Positions 6,870-15,372 of a stretch of DNA of 46,347 nt are shown here, in pieces. The notes beneath the pieces are model-generated. The model saw only the letters and a program-made list of their open reading frames with translations. It did not search any database and was not told the DNA's origin. The DNA is taken from assembly GCA_028710865.1 (NCBI GenBank), contig JAQTUF010000003.1, forward strand, positions 1 to 46,347. Direction: 5' to 3'. Within the stretch, counting starts at the first letter, position 1; each line of letters starts with the position of its first letter. The translations under genes and the position numbers were made by a program. This DNA comes from Candidatus Shapirobacteria bacterium (GTDB lineage: Bacteria; Patescibacteria; Microgenomatia; UBA12405).

Positions 6870-9422
6870 TTAATCAAATTTTATATCTTTAACCAACACA
6901 CCCAATTCTCTCACATCAGAATTAACACCTACTTCTAATGGCGATTTAATATTATCAATACTAATTTTTAAATCAATAATTTTATTTTTAGGTACCACTA
7001 TTTCCAAATAAATATCACTCTTTTTAATATTTATTTTTGAAACTAATTTATTATCAACAAAAAAACTTAGATTGTTAGGCAAATTATATTTTGGAATATA
7101 CCCATCAAAAATCATTTTACCTTTATCATCAGTTTTGAATAATACTTCTGCTTCTTTTCCAGTCCAAATAGAAACTTTATTCATATCCCATCCATACCAA
7201 CCGTCTTTTAATTTTGCCTCCCTTAAATTTTTACCCAACTCTAAATCAACAAATCTACTCTGTTGTTGATCATACATCAAAATTAAGGTTTTACTTTTAT
7301 TTAAGTCAATTTTTGAAACATCATCTGTCAAGATAATATTACTTTTATTATCTTTATATTCGAACTGTTTAAATAATAAATTTACATTACCATGATCAAC
7401 ACAACCAAGCATAAAAGAAGACGTTTTTTCTGAACAAATAATATAAGTTTTATAAGTCCAAAAATCATTTCCATATTTTTCTAAAGTATTTTCATATAAA
7501 GAATTAGCAAACGTCTGCCATCCCCAAAAATAAATATTTCCATAATAAGTTCGATAAAACAATTCAATTGGAACAGTTACTCCAGTCCATATTATTACAG
7601 CAATAAAACCAATCTTAACCAGTATATTTTGTTTTCTAATCAATCTATATATATACGCTAATAAAAAAAACAATCCTACTAATGGTACATACAACCACCT
7701 CATCTCCAATCTTATTGTCACCGATGCTGCTATTAGCGTAAAAAATATAAAAGAAAAAAATAAAATAAAATTAGATAAATATTTTTTTAATGTTTTTTTA
7801 TTTTGTTTTACCAAATATAAAACGAATAACCCCAAAATTAACAACAAACATCCTATCCCAATCCAAATTAGTATATTTATATTTGGTGGCACAGCCTCTT
7901 TCGGGATTCCATTTAAATAAGCTGGTCCAGCATTTATCCCTAATAAATAGAGCCAACCAGAAAAAAATAACTCTTTAAAATTAAAAAAATCAAAAGTTTG
8001 TATAATATTAGTTCCACCAGTTCCATCCAAAGATCTTATTTGTAAAACAAATATTTTTAAATAAAAATTTAATACTACTGGCAAAGATGATAATAAAAAT
8101 AACCAAATATTTTTACATTTATTAAATCCCAAAATAAAAAATAATACAAAATATAAACCCAATAAAGTTACAAACCGTTCATGAGTAAATATAAGCATTA
8201 AAAACATAATCCAACTAAACCAAAAATATTTTATCTCCTCAGTATTAAAGTATTTCCATACCCAATATATTAACAAGATAGAAAAAAATAATGCCATTGC
8301 TTCCATTACCCCTAATGCTTGACCAATATCATAATATGCAAATCTTGAAACAATAAAAACAATACTTAAACAAAAAGAAATAACCCCATTTTTAGATAGT
8401 TTATGAAATAAAAAAAATAATAATATAGCAATTAAAAAACTAAATAATAAATTAAAAAGACCAAACATCTTTATATTTGTTCCAAAAAAAGTAAATAAAT
8501 AAAAGAAAATAATATTAAAAACTGGTCTAAATTTATTAGCACCGGTATTTAATACATAACTCCAAAAATTATTTCGATTAGTATCAAAAAAATTCCAAGT
8601 ACCTAAATCATCAAGCACTAAAGTTTTTAACTTTATCTGTCCATTTATTTTCCAATTAATAAAAAACAAAATTACTACACAAATTATTACCCCAAAAAAC
8701 CTAACCCATTTATTTTTACTTATCTTTTGTAAAAACAAATTATTTTTTTTAGCCGATGTTTTAACCTTTTTTTTTAAAAAAATTAATAACTTTTTAAAGT
8801 CTATTAATTTTAAAATTACCCCAAAAACTAAAGATGAAAATATTATCCAAAAATATTCTATTAATTTAATATGAGTTAAAAAAGATCTAATCTTAGTAAA
8901 CATAAATACAGGTATTTCTCTTTTATTTTGTAAAAGATATGTCTTTGAAAAACCATACTTACTTAAAAAAGGAATACCATCAACCATCACTTTAACTGAA
9001 TTTCCCTCGATTCCATTTAAAGACTCAATTTCTATTTGATATATTTTACCTTTAGAATCAATCAACTCTGGAAAACCGAAAGGGAAGTATTTTTTATTTT
9101 GAAATTGATCAACTTTATATTTATTAGAGTAATACCATTCATTTTTACCTTTTTCCTTAATACTAAATTGAAGGTAATCATCATTTATGATGTTATGGGT
9201 ATTAAAATTAACTGCAATTATTCCCAAATTATTATTTCTAGCCTTAAATTCTCCAACTATTTTGTCTCCCTTTAATAACTCTTTATCTTCTTTATCAAAA
9301 AAATAATTAGTTTCTACAACTACAGTTGAACCATAATCTTCAAAAAAATCTAACTTCTTAAATCCCACCACTAACACCAATATTATAAACAATAAAAAAA
9401 CTATTTTATTTTTTATTTTCAC
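6870..9422 (-). CDS. Polytopic GT-C-like membrane protein with N- and C-terminal extracytoplasmic domains
   Basis: About 850 residues. Order: signal-anchor helix (8-20), a soluble domain (about 30-190) with FEFKA-like and YFPFGFPE motifs, a linker helix, a multi-helix core in which VLDDLGTWNFF (D270, D271) sits in the first long loop as in GT-C enzymes, and a final domain of about 110 residues ending VRELGVLVKDIKF. The N-terminal domain is clearly homologous to that of the protein at 27659-30295, and the C-terminal domain to the neighbour at 5060-6865. I chose GTG at 9422 over TTG at 9437 because it places YFPFGFPE at 112-119, exactly as in the other protein. The start lies inside the end of rfbH. 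Likely a polyprenyl-phospho-sugar-dependent glycosyltransferase. Confidence 0.68.
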   Translation of the reverse strand: MKIKNKIVFLLFIILVLVVGFKKLDFFEDYGSTVVVETNYFFDKEDKELLKGDKIVGEFKARNNNLGIIAVNFNTHNIINDDYLQFSIKEKGKNEWYYSNKYKVDQFQNKKYFPFGFPELIDSKGKIYQIEIESLNGIEGNSVKVMVDGIPFLSKYGFSKTYLLQNKREIPVFMFTKIRSFLTHIKLIEYFWIIFSSLVFGVILKLIDFKKLLIFLKKKVKTSAKKNNLFLQKISKNKWVRFFGVIICVVILFFINWKINGQIKLKTLVLDDLGTWNFFDTNRNNFWSYVLNTGANKFRPVFNIIFFYLFTFFGTNIKMFGLFNLLFSFLIAILLFFLFHKLSKNGVISFCLSIVFIVSRFAYYDIGQALGVMEAMALFFSILLIYWVWKYFNTEEIKYFWFSWIMFLMLIFTHERFVTLLGLYFVLFFILGFNKCKNIWLFLLSSLPVVLNFYLKIFVLQIRSLDGTGGTNIIQTFDFFNFKELFFSGWLYLLGINAGPAYLNGIPKEAVPPNINILIWIGIGCLLLILGLFVLYLVKQNKKTLKKYLSNFILFFSFIFFTLIAASVTIRLEMRWLYVPLVGLFFLLAYIYRLIRKQNILVKIGFIAVIIWTGVTVPIELFYRTYYGNIYFWGWQTFANSLYENTLEKYGNDFWTYKTYIICSEKTSSFMLGCVDHGNVNLLFKQFEYKDNKSNIILTDDVSKIDLNKSKTLILMYDQQQSRFVDLELGKNLREAKLKDGWYGWDMNKVSIWTGKEAEVLFKTDDKGKMIFDGYIPKYNLPNNLSFFVDNKLVSKINIKKSDIYLEIVVPKNKIIDLKISIDNIKSPLEVGVNSDVRELGVLVKDIKFD

Positions 9423-10683
9423 TGCTACTTTTATCAAAACTTTTTATAAATCTTTTCAAAATCATCTTTATATAGTCCATTCTTTGTTTATCAATTCCCG
9501 GCCATACTCCTAACCAAAAAGCATTATTCATAATTAAATCAGAATTATCCATCCTCCCAATAATTCTAAAATTATTTCTAATTTTTATATAAGCTGGATG
9601 ATGAAGTAAATTACCAGCAAATACATTTCTTGTCCCAATCTTATTTTCTTCTAAATATTGAGTCAATTCATTTCGACTAAAAGGCGCTGTTTCTTTTACT
9701 ACCAATGGAAAACCAAAAGGGGATAAATCTACTTTTTTATCTTCTTTCATTAAAATAAAATATTTTTCATATTTTTTTAAAAAAGTATATAAAGTTTTAT
9801 AATTTTCTTTTCTTTTTTTTATAAATTTTGGTAATTTTTTTAATTGAGCCAAACCAATTGCTGCCTGAAAATCAGTTAATTTTAAGTTATACCCAACTTC
9901 AGAATAAATATATTTATGATCATAACCATAAGGAAGCTCTCCTAGTTTCCATTTAAATCTTTTACCACAAGTATCATCTTTACCTGTTCCACACCAACAA
10001 TCTCTCCCCCAATCTCTAAAACGTCTTACAGACTTATTAATTAATAGGTTATTGGTAGCAATAGCTCCACCTTCTCCCATAGTAATATGATGAGCTGGGT
10101 AAAAACTAAAGGTAGCAATATGGCCAAAAGTTCCCAAAAGTTTATCATTATATTTTGATCCTAAAGCATCACAACAATCCTCAATCAACCACAAATCATA
10201 TTTCTTAACCAATTTCATAATTTTGGTTAGATCAAACGGTTTGCCCAAAGTATGAGCAATCATTATTAACCTAGTTTTTTTAGTTATAGCTTTTTCTATT
10301 TTTGAAACATCAATATTTAGAGTATCAATCTCAGCATCAATAACTACTGGTTTTAAACCATATTGAATCCCTGGATTTATAGTTGTTGGAAAAGATACTG
10401 GAGTAGTAATAAATTCATCTCCAGGTTTTAATCTTTTTTCTCCAAAAATATCTGAAGTTAGTGCCGCTAAGGCCAATAAATTTGCTGAAGATCCAGAATT
10501 AACCAATGACACATATTTCATTCCCAAAAACTTTTTAAATTCCTCTTCAAATTTTAATGAGAATTCACCTTCTGTCCACCAACCATCCTTAGCCACCTTT
10601 ATCGCATTATTTATTTCTTCTTTATCAAAAACTTTTCCAGAAACAGGTATATAAGTCTTACCAACTATAAATTTATTTTTCAT
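9406..10683 (-). CDS. rfbH: CDP-4-keto-6-deoxyglucose 3-dehydrase (E1, RfbH/DdhC/AscC)
   Basis: A 425-residue DegT/DnrJ-fold enzyme of the 3-deoxygenation branch. In FSFYPAHHITMGEGG the PLP lysine of the aminotransferases is replaced by His198, the hallmark of the PMP-dependent dehydrase E1. Cys171, Cys229, Cys231 and Cys239 give the spacing C-X57-C-X-C-X7-C, which is the [2Fe-2S] ligand pattern described for this family. The segment RDCWCGTGKDDTCGKR is diagnostic. It removes the C3 hydroxyl of CDP-4-keto-6-deoxyglucose using PMP and electrons from a reductase (E3). No E3 gene is in the window. rfbF and rfbG, about 8 kb away on the same strand, would make its substrate. Length is normal. Confidence 0.93.
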   Translation of the reverse strand: MKNKFIVGKTYIPVSGKVFDKEEINNAIKVAKDGWWTEGEFSLKFEEEFKKFLGMKYVSLVNSGSSANLLALAALTSDIFGEKRLKPGDEFITTPVSFPTTINPGIQYGLKPVVIDAEIDTLNIDVSKIEKAITKKTRLIMIAHTLGKPFDLTKIMKLVKKYDLWLIEDCCDALGSKYNDKLLGTFGHIATFSFYPAHHITMGEGGAIATNNLLINKSVRRFRDWGRDCWCGTGKDDTCGKRFKWKLGELPYGYDHKYIYSEVGYNLKLTDFQAAIGLAQLKKLPKFIKKRKENYKTLYTFLKKYEKYFILMKEDKKVDLSPFGFPLVVKETAPFSRNELTQYLEENKIGTRNVFAGNLLHHPAYIKIRNNFRIIGRMDNSDLIMNNAFWLGVWPGIDKQRMDYIKMILKRFIKSFDKSSSENKK

Positions 10684-10686
10684 AAA

Positions 10687-11628
10687 TTAGTTTTTAAAAT
10701 TTATTTTTTTATCAACTATATAAACTGGTCTATTCTTTGTTTCTTCTACTATAACTTGGATATATTTACCAATAATACTTAGAGCCATCAAATTAACTCC
10801 ACCAAAGAATACTATTGCCAATAAAATTGGTATTGATGCATTTATTGGATTTCCAAAAACAAAAACCATAAACAAATATCCAATAATAAATAAAAATGAT
10901 AATAAAGTAATTATTAAACCAATATAAACAATCAAATCTAATGGTAAATAGGAAAATCCAAACACACCCCTCTCTGAATGTTTTAAATAATCAAAAAAAT
11001 TATAAGAACTCTTACCATTTTTTCTATCTCTCCTCTGATAAGAAACAAAAGTCTTTTTAAAACCTACCCACATCATTAAACCACGACTAAAACGGTATTT
11101 TTCCGGCAAATTTTTTAAAGCTTCAACCACATTTCGACTTATCAAACCAAAACCAGTTACGTTCGTGGGTACATCTATATTAGAAATTTTTTTAAAAAGA
11201 CCATAAAAAGATTTCCTCATAAATGTCATAAAGATAGAATCTTTTGTCTCTTTATATTGACCCAAAACAATATCAAACCCTTGATTCCATCTTTCTATAA
11301 ATTTTGGAATTAATTCTGGTGGATCTTGTAAGTCACAAGCCAACAATATAATCGCATTACCAGTCGAATTGTCTATACATGCTTGAGCAGATGCCTCTGG
11401 ACCAAAATTTCGTGATAAAAAAACACCTTTTACGTTTTTGTCTTTTTTTATTACTTTTTCTATTTCCAACCTCGTTTTATCCTCACTACCATTATCTACA
11501 AAAACAAATTCAAAATCATTTTTTTTATCCTTTAAAATTATTTTTTTAATTGTTTCATAAGCCCACACTACATTCTTTTCTTCATTAAAACACGGAATTC
11601 CTATTGTTATTAAACTTCTTTTATCCAT
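10687..11628 (-). CDS. GtrB/ArnC-like polyprenyl-phosphate glycosyltransferase
   Basis: A 313-residue GT2 enzyme of the DPM1/GtrB type: VFVDNGSEDKT (42-52), SRNFGPEASAQA (72-83) and the diagnostic CDLQDPPE (98-105), followed by two C-terminal transmembrane helices (about 230-255 and 263-290) and the closing EETKNRPVYIV. Members transfer a sugar from a nucleotide donor to undecaprenyl phosphate at the inner membrane face. It precedes rfbH and the two GT-C-like proteins in the operon, so it plausibly loads the sugar those proteins use outside the membrane. A paralogue is at 26755. The partner flippase GtrA is not seen in the window. Family is secure; the donor sugar is inferred at best. Confidence 0.9.
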   Translation of the reverse strand: MDKRSLITIGIPCFNEEKNVVWAYETIKKIILKDKKNDFEFVFVDNGSEDKTRLEIEKVIKKDKNVKGVFLSRNFGPEASAQACIDNSTGNAIILLACDLQDPPELIPKFIERWNQGFDIVLGQYKETKDSIFMTFMRKSFYGLFKKISNIDVPTNVTGFGLISRNVVEALKNLPEKYRFSRGLMMWVGFKKTFVSYQRRDRKNGKSSYNFFDYLKHSERGVFGFSYLPLDLIVYIGLIITLLSFLFIIGYLFMVFVFGNPINASIPILLAIVFFGGVNLMALSIIGKYIQVIVEETKNRPVYIVDKKINFKN

Positions 11629-11635
11629 AATTAGC

Positions 11636-12298
11636 CTATTTTACTATTTCTAATAAAGAATAGATAATAGGGAAAGAGACAATATTATTATTCCACTTAC
11701 TATTTCTATTAGTTTGCATACCGATAAAATTACAACCAATCTTTTTAGCTATTAAACATCCACTCTCCTGGTCGTCTACATATAAACATTCTTCCGATTT
11801 TATTTTTTCTCTTTCAACAATTAATCTCATATTTTCCATTTTTGTCTCTGGTCGACCATAAATATCTTTAAAAAACTTTAAAATATCTAAATCTCTTAAT
11901 ATATCTTTTGCTTGGTCTTTTGGTGTTGCGGTATTTACGTAAATTGGTATTTTTTTTGAAATTAAATCCAATGCTTTTTTATTGTCATTAGACACTCCAA
12001 TTTTTAAAATACCTTTTTTAACTATTTCACTAAAAAATTTACATCTTTTTTCTATATCTTTCTCTGTTTCTGGCAAATCAAAAAATTTACAAACTTTCAA
12101 AACAATATCTTTTCTATCTCCTTTTCCACCTGCAAGTTCTGTTTCTATTTTATCTAAAACCAGTTCTAGTTTTTTTCTATCACATTCACTAAAGACATCA
12201 AACCAAGCCTCATCCTTAACTTCTTCCGATCCTTTTCTAGTCTTTTCATCCAAAAAAAGACAATTATCAAGATCAACAACCAAAACCTTTTCTTTCAT
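11636..12298 (-). CDS. HAD-superfamily hydrolase
   Basis: A 220-residue haloacid-dehalogenase-like hydrolase. Motif I is DLDNC with D9 and D11, motif II is VNTATP (T123/T125), motif III is K153 and motif IV is YVDDQESG (D175/D176). An alpha-helical cap lies between motifs I and II. It most likely removes phosphate from a sugar phosphate or nucleotide; specificity cannot be read. I chose ATG at 12298, two bases after the upstream stop, rather than the TTG at 12304. It lies between a methyltransferase and a GtrB-like enzyme in the nine-gene run, so a role in sugar-precursor synthesis is likely. Confidence 0.82.
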   Translation of the reverse strand: MKEKVLVVDLDNCLFLDEKTRKGSEEVKDEAWFDVFSECDRKKLELVLDKIETELAGGKGDRKDIVLKVCKFFDLPETEKDIEKRCKFFSEIVKKGILKIGVSNDNKKALDLISKKIPIYVNTATPKDQAKDILRDLDILKFFKDIYGRPETKMENMRLIVEREKIKSEECLYVDDQESGCLIAKKIGCNFIGMQTNRNSKWNNNIVSFPIIYSLLEIVK

Positions 12299-12300
12299 AA

Positions 12301-13368
12301 TCAAAAAGTCAAAATTTTATTAGAATATTTTTTAATCCTTATATTTTTCACTATTTCTTTACTAAAATTATATGACGACACCAAAATAGGGAATTTATTA
12401 TCAATAATAACATCTGGTGAATAAATAGGTATTTTACCTAATTTTGCCCCTTGTAATTTTGGATTAGAATCAACAAAAAATAATATTTTATCTTTTATAT
12501 TTGTAGTTGACAATAATCTTTGAGATAAAGCTCCAGCTCCCCAAACTATTACTTTTTCAGATAAAGAGTCTATCTTTTTTTGTATTTTTTTTAATTTAGA
12601 GTCAGACAAATCAATATATTTTTTTATACTTCTAACACCAGCATCACCATTTTGCCAAATAGAATGTAAACCATTATTAGCCGATTTCATTAATATATTA
12701 GTAAAACCACGCATTAAAAAAAATAAAGAAGATTCAGTAAAAAAATTAATATGTTCTGTAGAAAATTCCCCAAAAGGCTCTATAGTATTTAAATAAAAAC
12801 TTGAAGTATTTGGGACACTAATATACAAATAACCACCTTCATTTAATAAACATTTTATTTTATTAATACTTTTTTTTATATCTACTAAATGTTCCAACAC
12901 CATTGAAAAAATAATCAAGTCATATTTTATTGATGTAGAAAAATTACTTAAATTAGTTGTTTCTACTTTTAAACCATATTTTTCTTTCGCTATTTTTTTA
13001 CATTTAGGAGCAGGTTCCACCCCTAATAAATTTTTATAACCTTCACTTTTAAGAACTGATAATAAATAACCAATAGAACAGCCAATATCAAGTATTCTTG
13101 ACTTTTTAGAAACATATTTTTTAACAAAACAAAGCAATTCTCTAATTGCTTGATTTTCATGAGCTTCATGCTCTCTAACACCTTCATACTTAGATTCGTT
13201 TTTATAATATTCTTCATAATATTTTTTAGGAGGGATATTTCCAACAAAAATAAAATTACATTTTTTACAACACACAATTTTATGATTAAAATGAGATGTA
13301 TATTTTTGGTTATATACAAGTGAACAAATTTTATTACCACACAAAGGACATTTTCTTATTTTATTCAT
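12301..13368 (-). CDS. SAM-dependent methyltransferase with N-terminal zinc motif, C-methyltransferase-like
   Basis: About 355 residues in three parts: a probable zinc-binding head with CPLCG (C7, C10) and CKKC (C34, C37), a class I SAM-binding domain with RILDIGCSIG (91-100) and LGVEPAP, and a C-terminal Rossmann-like part starting VIVWGAGALSQR and continuing with a VDSNPKLQG stretch. This three-part order is that of sugar C-methyltransferases of the TylC3/NovU type (Methyltransf_13/Methyltransf_14 families), which methylate carbon beside the keto group of 4-ketosugars; the similarity in the last part is moderate. The ATG at 13368 lies two bases after the upstream stop. It would be a consumer of SAM made by the island at 20220-23789. 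Confidence 0.8.
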   Translation of the reverse strand: MNKIRKCPLCGNKICSLVYNQKYTSHFNHKIVCCKKCNFIFVGNIPPKKYYEEYYKNESKYEGVREHEAHENQAIRELLCFVKKYVSKKSRILDIGCSIGYLLSVLKSEGYKNLLGVEPAPKCKKIAKEKYGLKVETTNLSNFSTSIKYDLIIFSMVLEHLVDIKKSINKIKCLLNEGGYLYISVPNTSSFYLNTIEPFGEFSTEHINFFTESSLFFLMRGFTNILMKSANNGLHSIWQNGDAGVRSIKKYIDLSDSKLKKIQKKIDSLSEKVIVWGAGALSQRLLSTTNIKDKILFFVDSNPKLQGAKLGKIPIYSPDVIIDNKFPILVSSYNFSKEIVKNIRIKKYSNKILTF

Positions 13369-13370
13369 AA

Positions 13371-14525
13371 TTAAACTGCATAACAAACAGTATCAAACAA
13401 AAACTGATTATAATGTCTTAAATAAATTTTATAATCAGGTCTTATATTCTTAATCAATAATGGAATTTCCCACAAATCAGCTAAATTATGATAAACACAT
13501 ATTGCCAATTTTGGTTTATATTTAAGAATAGTTTCTTTAGAACCAATCAAAGCATTTTGTTCACAACCCTCTATATCCATTTTTATCAATGTAATCTTGT
13601 CTTTTAAAATACTATCCATGTTTTTTATCTCTATTTTATCTCCACTATTAGATACTTTAGATCCCAAGCCACCATCATTTGAAAAATATACAGTTTCCGA
13701 TTTTAATCCTAACCCATATTTAAAAATCTCTATTCTTTTGTCATTTTTTTTACTAACAAATTTTTTCAAATCCAAATAAGATTTATTGTCCGGCTCAAAA
13801 CAATATATTTTTTTAAATTTATTATTATTAACATCAATAAATAATTTAACTGTATCACCATCAAAAGCACCAACATCAACAAATGTCTCATTTTTAGAAA
13901 GTTTATAAACACTATCATCAAAATAAATATCTCTAATATCGTCAGCAGCTGATTTTAAATGTTTTCTATCTAAAGTTAGTCTAAATTTAATAATATTTAA
14001 AAACACTTTCTTAGACTTTATATCACCTAATATTTCAAAAAGTTCAATTAATTTTAATCTATTAGAGTTTATAGAGTTTATATAATTAGTCCAAGCCAAA
14101 ACACTAAATTTTTTAGCAAACAATGTCGAAAAAAATGTATGACTCCAAACATTCTTAAAACCTAATTTATTCAACTGTTCTTTTATTTCTTCATCATATA
14201 AAGAAGTAATTATTATCTGTACATCTCCACCATATTTATTTTTTAAATCATCAATGGAACCTACCTTAATATTTTTAATTAATATACCATGCTTTAATTT
14301 ATCATTATCGCCAAAAGCCAATACTTTTATTTTATTTTTTTTACACAAATCAGCGTATATAATCCCCATCTTAGCTGCCCCAAAAAGAACTACTGGTTTT
14401 TTAAAATCAAATTTTTTATTTTTTTCTAAAATTTTTTTTATATAATAATTGGTCGGTTTAGAAATTAATTTAATAAATTGACTCTCTATCTTTTTTCCAT
14501 CTAAAGAATTAGTTTTATTTGACAT
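13371..14525 (-). CDS. FkbM family methyltransferase with N-terminal Rossmann-like domain
   Basis: About 384 residues. The C-terminal half is an FkbM-type SAM-dependent methyltransferase: FVDVGAFDGDT (215-225), CFEPDNKSY (242-250) and the family motif IKMDIEGCE (314-322). The N-terminal part (about 43-130) has VVLFGAAKMG, FGDN and IITSLYDEE, a small nucleotide-binding-like domain of the sort seen at the N-terminus of PglD-type sugar acyltransferases. FkbM enzymes usually O-methylate sugars or polyketides. The ATG at 14525 overlaps the upstream SDR gene by 11 bases; an upstream ATG at 14579 would add 18 residues and a longer overlap. Acceptor unknown. Confidence 0.85.
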   Translation of the reverse strand: MSNKTNSLDGKKIESQFIKLISKPTNYYIKKILEKNKKFDFKKPVVLFGAAKMGIIYADLCKKNKIKVLAFGDNDKLKHGILIKNIKVGSIDDLKNKYGGDVQIIITSLYDEEIKEQLNKLGFKNVWSHTFFSTLFAKKFSVLAWTNYINSINSNRLKLIELFEILGDIKSKKVFLNIIKFRLTLDRKHLKSAADDIRDIYFDDSVYKLSKNETFVDVGAFDGDTVKLFIDVNNNKFKKIYCFEPDNKSYLDLKKFVSKKNDKRIEIFKYGLGLKSETVYFSNDGGLGSKVSNSGDKIEIKNMDSILKDKITLIKMDIEGCEQNALIGSKETILKYKPKLAICVYHNLADLWEIPLLIKNIRPDYKIYLRHYNQFLFDTVCYAV

Positions 14526-15372
14526 TTCTATACCAATTATACAAACTCTTAATTGAATTCCTAATATCGTTAAATTCAAAATTATCTAATTCACTCATTA
14601 ATCTTTCATTATTACAAGTATATTCATTATTTAAACCTTTATTTTTTACTATTATTTTTGACTTTTTATCAGCTACTTCATTAATTAAATTTGCGATAGT
14701 TACCAAATCAATTTTTTTACCAGTGCCAATATTATAAAACTTATGTTTTACATCATTATCAATAAAATAATCAACAATTTTTACAAAATCATCAATAAAA
14801 ACATAATCAAAAAAAACATTTTGATTAATAGTAATAGGGGATCCAGACAAATTTTGACAAATTGCATTTGAAATAAATCTATACCTATAATCTTCGTATT
14901 TTCCAAACATTCCAAAAATTCTCAAACTAATAATATTATCCTGTTCTTCTATATATTTTGAACAAATATATTTAAAAAATCCATATTCATCACTAGGGAT
15001 TGTTTTTCCAAAATCAGTTTCTTTCACCTCTATTATTGGTTTAATTTTATTATATTCCGCTCCTGATCCTAGATAAATCATTTTTTTAAAATATTTTTTA
15101 TTTTTTAAAATATTAAAAAACATTCTCAAATTTTGAGACAAAGCCAAATCAATTTGTTCCTCTTTTCGACTTCCACCAACTACAGCCGCATGAACAACTA
15201 CATCAATATTATTTTTTTGAAAAAAATTATCTACCTTAACTTCATTTAATAAATCTAATTCTGATCTTGATGGAGTCAATAAATTATATTTATCTTTTAA
15301 TTGTTCTGAAAAATTCTTACCGATAAATCCATTTGCCCCAGTTATTAAAACATTTTTCTTTAACCCTCCCAT
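14515..15372 (-). CDS. NAD(P)-dependent epimerase/reductase (extended SDR)
   Basis: A 285-residue extended SDR with the cofactor loop TGANGFIG (11-18), a GSGAEY active-site segment (102-107) and the catalytic pair Y130/K134 in EYGFFK. Such proteins act on nucleotide-linked 4-ketosugars as epimerases, dehydratases or 4-ketoreductases. It directly follows the ThDP enzyme with a 13-base overlap, so it may reduce that enzyme's product; in the yersiniose A pathway YerF, a reductase, follows YerE in the same way. That assignment is inference; family membership is clear. Confidence 0.85.
   Translation of the reverse strand: MGGLKKNVLITGANGFIGKNFSEQLKDKYNLLTPSRSELDLLNEVKVDNFFQKNNIDVVVHAAVVGGSRKEEQIDLALSQNLRMFFNILKNKKYFKKMIYLGSGAEYNKIKPIIEVKETDFGKTIPSDEYGFFKYICSKYIEEQDNIISLRIFGMFGKYEDYRYRFISNAICQNLSGSPITINQNVFFDYVFIDDFVKIVDYFIDNDVKHKFYNIGTGKKIDLVTIANLINEVADKKSKIIVKNKGLNNEYTCNNERLMSELDNFEFNDIRNSIKSLYNWYRNVK

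Noticed and set aside
11982..12323. Plus-strand open frame rich in Ser and Phe opposite the HAD gene
   Set aside because: It lies antisense to all four HAD motifs and its composition (Ser, Phe, Leu) is the mirror of Lys/Glu codons.
13023..13340. Second minus-strand frame overlapping the zinc-type methyltransferase
   Set aside because: The overlapping frame has the CxxC pairs and SAM motif; this one shows only hydrophobic and Lys-rich filler.
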